A stretch of 64,000 nucleotides of DNA, taken from contig NZ_JANUCJ010000001.1 of the NCBI RefSeq assembly GCF_024807615.1, positions 186,001 to 250,000 on the forward strand, written 5' to 3'. Position 1 is the stretch's first letter. Every line of letters begins with the position of its first letter. Below the pieces are notes generated by a model. It saw nothing but the letters and a program-made list of their open reading frames with translations. It did not search any database and was not told the origin of the DNA. A program made the position numbers and the translations under genes. Source of the stretch: Tsukamurella ocularis. Its GTDB lineage: Bacteria; Actinomycetota; Actinomycetes; Mycobacteriales; Mycobacteriaceae. This document shows, in pieces, positions 61,572 to 64,000 of the stretch.

Positions 61572-62249
61572 TCAGACGCCGTACCAGCCGGCGATCTGCT
61601 GGGAGGACGCCCAGCCCGAATACGTCTCCTTCTGCGGCCACCCCTCGGGTGCGTCCTGCCACTTCTCCTGCCGGCCGTAGGGCAGCGCGTCGAGGATGCC
61701 GAACAGATGGCTCAGCTGCTCCGAGCCGCGGCCATCGGTACCCCACACCCGGTAGACGGTGTCGCCGTCGCGGACGAAGGTGTTGAGCCCGAAGCCTTCA
61801 CCCGGCCCCGCGCCCATATCGGCCCCGAATGTGCTGCCGGCGCTCGAGTACCAGGTCATCGTGTTGCCGACGCGCCGCTTGTACGCAAGCACCTCGTCGA
61901 TCGGGCCGTTGGTGACGACCACGAAGCGCGCATCCCAGTTCGCGAGCGAGTCGAGCCGCGTGAACTGGGAGGTGTACCCGGTGCACCCCGGGCACTGCCA
62001 CTCGTTCCCGTCGGTCCACATGTGGTGGTACGTGAGCAGTTGCGAGCGGCCGTCGAAGGCGTCGGCGAGGGTCACCGACGAGCCGTCCTCGGCGATCAAC
62101 CGGTACTCGGGTAGCTCGACTGCGGGCAGGGCGCGACGCTGGGCGGCGATGGCGTCGAGCTCGCGGGTGGCAGCCTTCTCGCGGATGCGCAGCGCGTCGA
62201 GCTCCTTCTGCCAGGTCTCTCTATCGACGACGGGCGGGATGGCGGTCAT
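61572..62249 (-). CDS. DUF899 thioredoxin-fold protein
   Basis: A 225-residue protein of the DUF899 family. LTYHHMWTDGNEWQCPGCTGYTSQF contains a CPGC pair at the thioredoxin active-site position; FVVVTNGPIDEVLAYKRRVG and SSAGSTFGADMG follow. Redox function is unproven. ATG 62249 with an AGGAG site 6 nt upstream; divergent from a TetR gene. Confidence 0.85.
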   Translation of the reverse strand: MTAIPPVVDRETWQKELDALRIREKAATRELDAIAAQRRALPAVELPEYRLIAEDGSSVTLADAFDGRSQLLTYHHMWTDGNEWQCPGCTGYTSQFTRLDSLANWDARFVVVTNGPIDEVLAYKRRVGNTMTWYSSAGSTFGADMGAGPGEGFGLNTFVRDGDTVYRVWGTDGRGSEQLSHLFGILDALPYGRQEKWQDAPEGWPQKETYSGWASSQQIAGWYGV

Positions 62250-62262
62250 GACTACTCCTCGC

Positions 62263-62300
62263 ATGTTCACAGCGTCCACATCTGCTATGTTCACACCGTA
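62263..62300. promoter_or_regulatory. Direct repeats and promoter between DUF899 and TetR
   Basis: ATGTTCACA occurs at 62263-62271 and 62287-62295, each followed by a similar CGT.CAC, 24 bp apart. The second overlaps a -10 TATGTT (62286-62291). Likely binding sites of the divergent TetR. Confidence 0.45.
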
Positions 62301-62327
62301 CACTTGAAGAGCGGGGGACACAAGGGC

Positions 62328-62900
62328 ATGGCGTACCACCACGGGGACCTGGCGCAGGCGCTGGTCGACGCGGGCCTGGAGGTCACGCGCACCGGCGGAC
62401 CGGCGGCGCTGACCATCCGCGAGGTCACCCGCCGGGTCGGGGTCAGCCCCAACGCCGCGTACCGCCATTTCCCCGACCGCCTCGCGCTCCTGCGGGCGGT
62501 GAGCACCGCGATCGAGCAGCGCATGGCCGACGCGATGCCCGTGACCCCCGGTCAGGGCCCCGTCGAGCGCCTGCGGGCGGTGGGGCTCGGCTACATCGCC
62601 TTCGCGCTGGCCGAACCGGGCTGGTTCTCGGTGTGCTTCTTCGGCGACGAGGCGCCGGACCCGGAGTCGCTCAACGGGATCCCGCCGTACGTCGCACTGT
62701 CGGAGGCCCTGGATCTCCTGGTGCACGCGGACCTGCTGCGCCCGGAATCCCGACGGTCCGCCACCTGGTCCTGCTGGTCGATGGTCCATGGCTTCGCCGA
62801 GATGGCCCTGCGCGGACCGCTGCACCACCTACCGGGCGATCAGCAGTGGCCGCTCGCCGAGGCCGCGGTCGACGCGGCGATCCGGGGCGTCATCGCCTGA
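62328..62900 (+). CDS. TetR family regulator divergent from DUF899
   Basis: A 190-residue TetR protein starting MAYHHGDLAQALVDAGLEV, with HTH LTIREVTRRVGVSPNAAYRHFPDR and a WHG domain. ATG 62328 fits the family start; TTG 62304 upstream has poor support. A redox or electrophile signal could link it to DUF899, but this is a guess. Confidence 0.85.
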   Translation: MAYHHGDLAQALVDAGLEVTRTGGPAALTIREVTRRVGVSPNAAYRHFPDRLALLRAVSTAIEQRMADAMPVTPGQGPVERLRAVGLGYIAFALAEPGWFSVCFFGDEAPDPESLNGIPPYVALSEALDLLVHADLLRPESRRSATWSCWSMVHGFAEMALRGPLHHLPGDQQWPLAEAAVDAAIRGVIA

Positions 62901-62958
62901 GCACCTCACGATGTCGAGCTGAGCGGGCGCGGACACGCTCAGGCGCACGTCCGACCGC

Positions 62959-64000
62959 TCAGAACCCCACATCGTGAAGGGGGACGCCGTCCGGCAGCGC
63001 CGCGTGCCCCGCCACCACCACGGTGCGACCGGGGAACAGCCCCGTGGGGCCGAGGATCTCGGCGAGGAGCCGCTCCCCGTCGGCGGCGTCCAGGTGCTCG
63101 GTCGGCTCGTCCAGCAGGACGACGTTCGCGGGGCTGAGCAGCGCCCGCGCCAGCAGCAGCCGGCGGCGCTGGCCCCCGGACAGGGAGTCGACGCCGTCCT
63201 CCAGCGGGGTCCGCACGCCGTCCGGAAGGCCGTCGATCCACTCCCCCAGGCCGACGCGGCGCAGGGCCGCGTCGATCTCGGCGTCGGTCGCGTCGCCGCG
63301 CGCCACGCGGCAGTTCTCGGCAACCGTCGTCGCGAAGACGTGGGCGGACTCGCCGAAGAAGCCCACCGACGCGGGCAGGTCCGCGCAGTCGCGCGCGGGC
63401 GTCCCGTCCACGAGGACCTCGCCGCCGCGGTCGTCGAGGCCCGCTAGGGCGAGCAGCAACGTCGTCTTCCCTGCCCCGGAGGCGCCGCGCACCACCAGCC
63501 TGTCACCGGGTTCGAGCGCCAGCGCGTCCAGTTCTAGCCGCGGGTGCGGGGCGACCGGCACGGTACCGGACGGCACCGCCGGCAGAGTCAGCAGCGGCGC
63601 GATCCGGCGCGCGGCGTCGGCGGAGCGCACGTACTGCCGCGCCGCGTCCGGCAGCACCGCGACGGCCTCGAAGGCGCTGAGCGGCAGCAGGATGAGGACC
63701 CCGAACGTGGTCGCGGCCGCCGAGTCGACCCGGGCGGCGGCGACGAGCAGCGCGGCGACCACGGCGATGCCGACGGCGAGCGGGATCGCCGCGTCCGCGA
63801 GCGCGCCGGTGCGGGCCGCGCGGTCGACGGCGGACCGTCGGGCGTCCTCGGCGCGGACGGCGCGGGCCCGGACCTCGTCCAGTCGACCCGCGACGGCGAG
63901 CTCTCCGGCGTGGTCTAGCACAGCCGAGGCCGCGGCGCCGAAGGCCTCACTGCCCGCCGCCTCCGCGGCCGCGCGGTCGCGGGTCGCGCGCGCGGTAAGC
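62959..64000 (-). CDS. cydC: Thiol-reductant ABC exporter subunit CydC, C-terminal part
   Basis: About 346 codons, 5' part beyond the window. The transmembrane part ends with ATTFGVLILLPLSAFEAVAVLPDAARQYVRSADAARRI, the CydC signature; the ATPase domain has Walker A GASGAGKTT, signature LSGGQRRRLLLARA and Walker B VVLLDEPTEHLD. CydDC exports cysteine or glutathione-like thiols and supports cytochrome bd assembly; cydD would be expected next to it. Ends with GVPLHDVGF. Confidence 0.88.
   Translation of the reverse strand, partial: LTARATRDRAAAEAAGSEAFGAAASAVLDHAGELAVAGRLDEVRARAVRAEDARRSAVDRAARTGALADAAIPLAVGIAVVAALLVAAARVDSAAATTFGVLILLPLSAFEAVAVLPDAARQYVRSADAARRIAPLLTLPAVPSGTVPVAPHPRLELDALALEPGDRLVVRGASGAGKTTLLLALAGLDDRGGEVLVDGTPARDCADLPASVGFFGESAHVFATTVAENCRVARGDATDAEIDAALRRVGLGEWIDGLPDGVRTPLEDGVDSLSGGQRRRLLLARALLSPANVVLLDEPTEHLDAADGERLLAEILGPTGLFPGRTVVVAGHAALPDGVPLHDVGF

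Overview
The window is GC-rich DNA from a mycolic-acid actinobacterium (order Mycobacteriales). Evidence for this is a mycothiol synthase (mshD), a LmeA-type lipoprotein-like protein, a PimC-like mannosyltransferase, a DesA-type acyl-ACP desaturase, DUF5313, LppP/LprE-like and DUF1416 proteins, many GTG/TTG starts and several apparent leaderless promoters. The block desA-dus-phoU-(FHA)-pstBACS-mshD-glnR-lmeA-cysA-sseC resembles the Rv0814c-Rv0824c neighbourhood of Mycobacterium tuberculosis. A Tsukamurella/Gordonia/Rhodococcus-like genome is likely; the genus is an inference. There is no CRISPR array, prophage or intact insertion sequence, so this is ordinary chromosome with small accessory modules.

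Layout. 1-2.6 kb: 3' part of the str operon (rpsL-rpsG-fusA, minus strand) with a recognisable promoter and a leader of about 300 nt. 2.6-9 kb: an AlkA-like glycosylase, an ABC-2 exporter, a secreted Ala/Pro-rich protein, a D-amino-acid oxidase, an acyl-ACP thioesterase-like protein and a short Ser/Thr kinase remnant. 9-14 kb: MFS exporter, then fdhD-fdhF. 14-20.4 kb: a mymA-like oxidation cluster (esterase, SDR, ferritin-like diiron protein, Baeyer-Villiger-type monooxygenase, MerR) divergent from a 2Fe-2S flavoprotein reductase across a perfect palindrome. 20.4-24.2 kb: secreted lipase, TetR and a lipoprotein. 24.2-24.5 kb: tRNA-Glu/Asp/Phe cluster. 24.6-28.9 kb: LysR-controlled pdxA2/TIM-barrel/permease operon. 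28.9-29.2 kb: a tRNA-Lys gene split by a group I intron. 29.2-35.2 kb: VOC protein, PimC-like enzyme and ugpAEBC glycerophosphodiester importer.

35.2-39.2 kb: six genes with overlapping start/stop codons, made of a 29-residue ORF, a small membrane protein, an ABC ATPase, an ABC permease, a histidine kinase and a response regulator. This looks like a self-contained sense-and-export unit. 39.3-52.1 kb: lipid desaturation, tRNA modification, phosphate uptake and its regulator, mycothiol synthesis, nitrogen regulator, LmeA, and a sulfurtransferase operon headed by a leaderless cysteine-rich leader peptide. 52.3-56.2 kb: alpha/beta hydrolase, then an alkylation-repair operon (two O6-alkylguanine transferases around an ECF sigma factor, a 2OG oxygenase and AlkB). 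56.2-64 kb: three TetR modules with visible palindromic operators, a nucleotide kinase-like protein, a 32-residue membrane peptide, a nitrobindin-like protein, DUF899, and the 3' part of cydC running off the right edge.

The strongest unusual feature is the group IC3-like self-splicing intron in the anticodon loop of tRNA-Lys(UUU). Next are the polycysteine leader upstream of cysA, the overlapping ABC/two-component operon with its tiny first ORF, and the sigma-factor-containing alkylation-repair operon.
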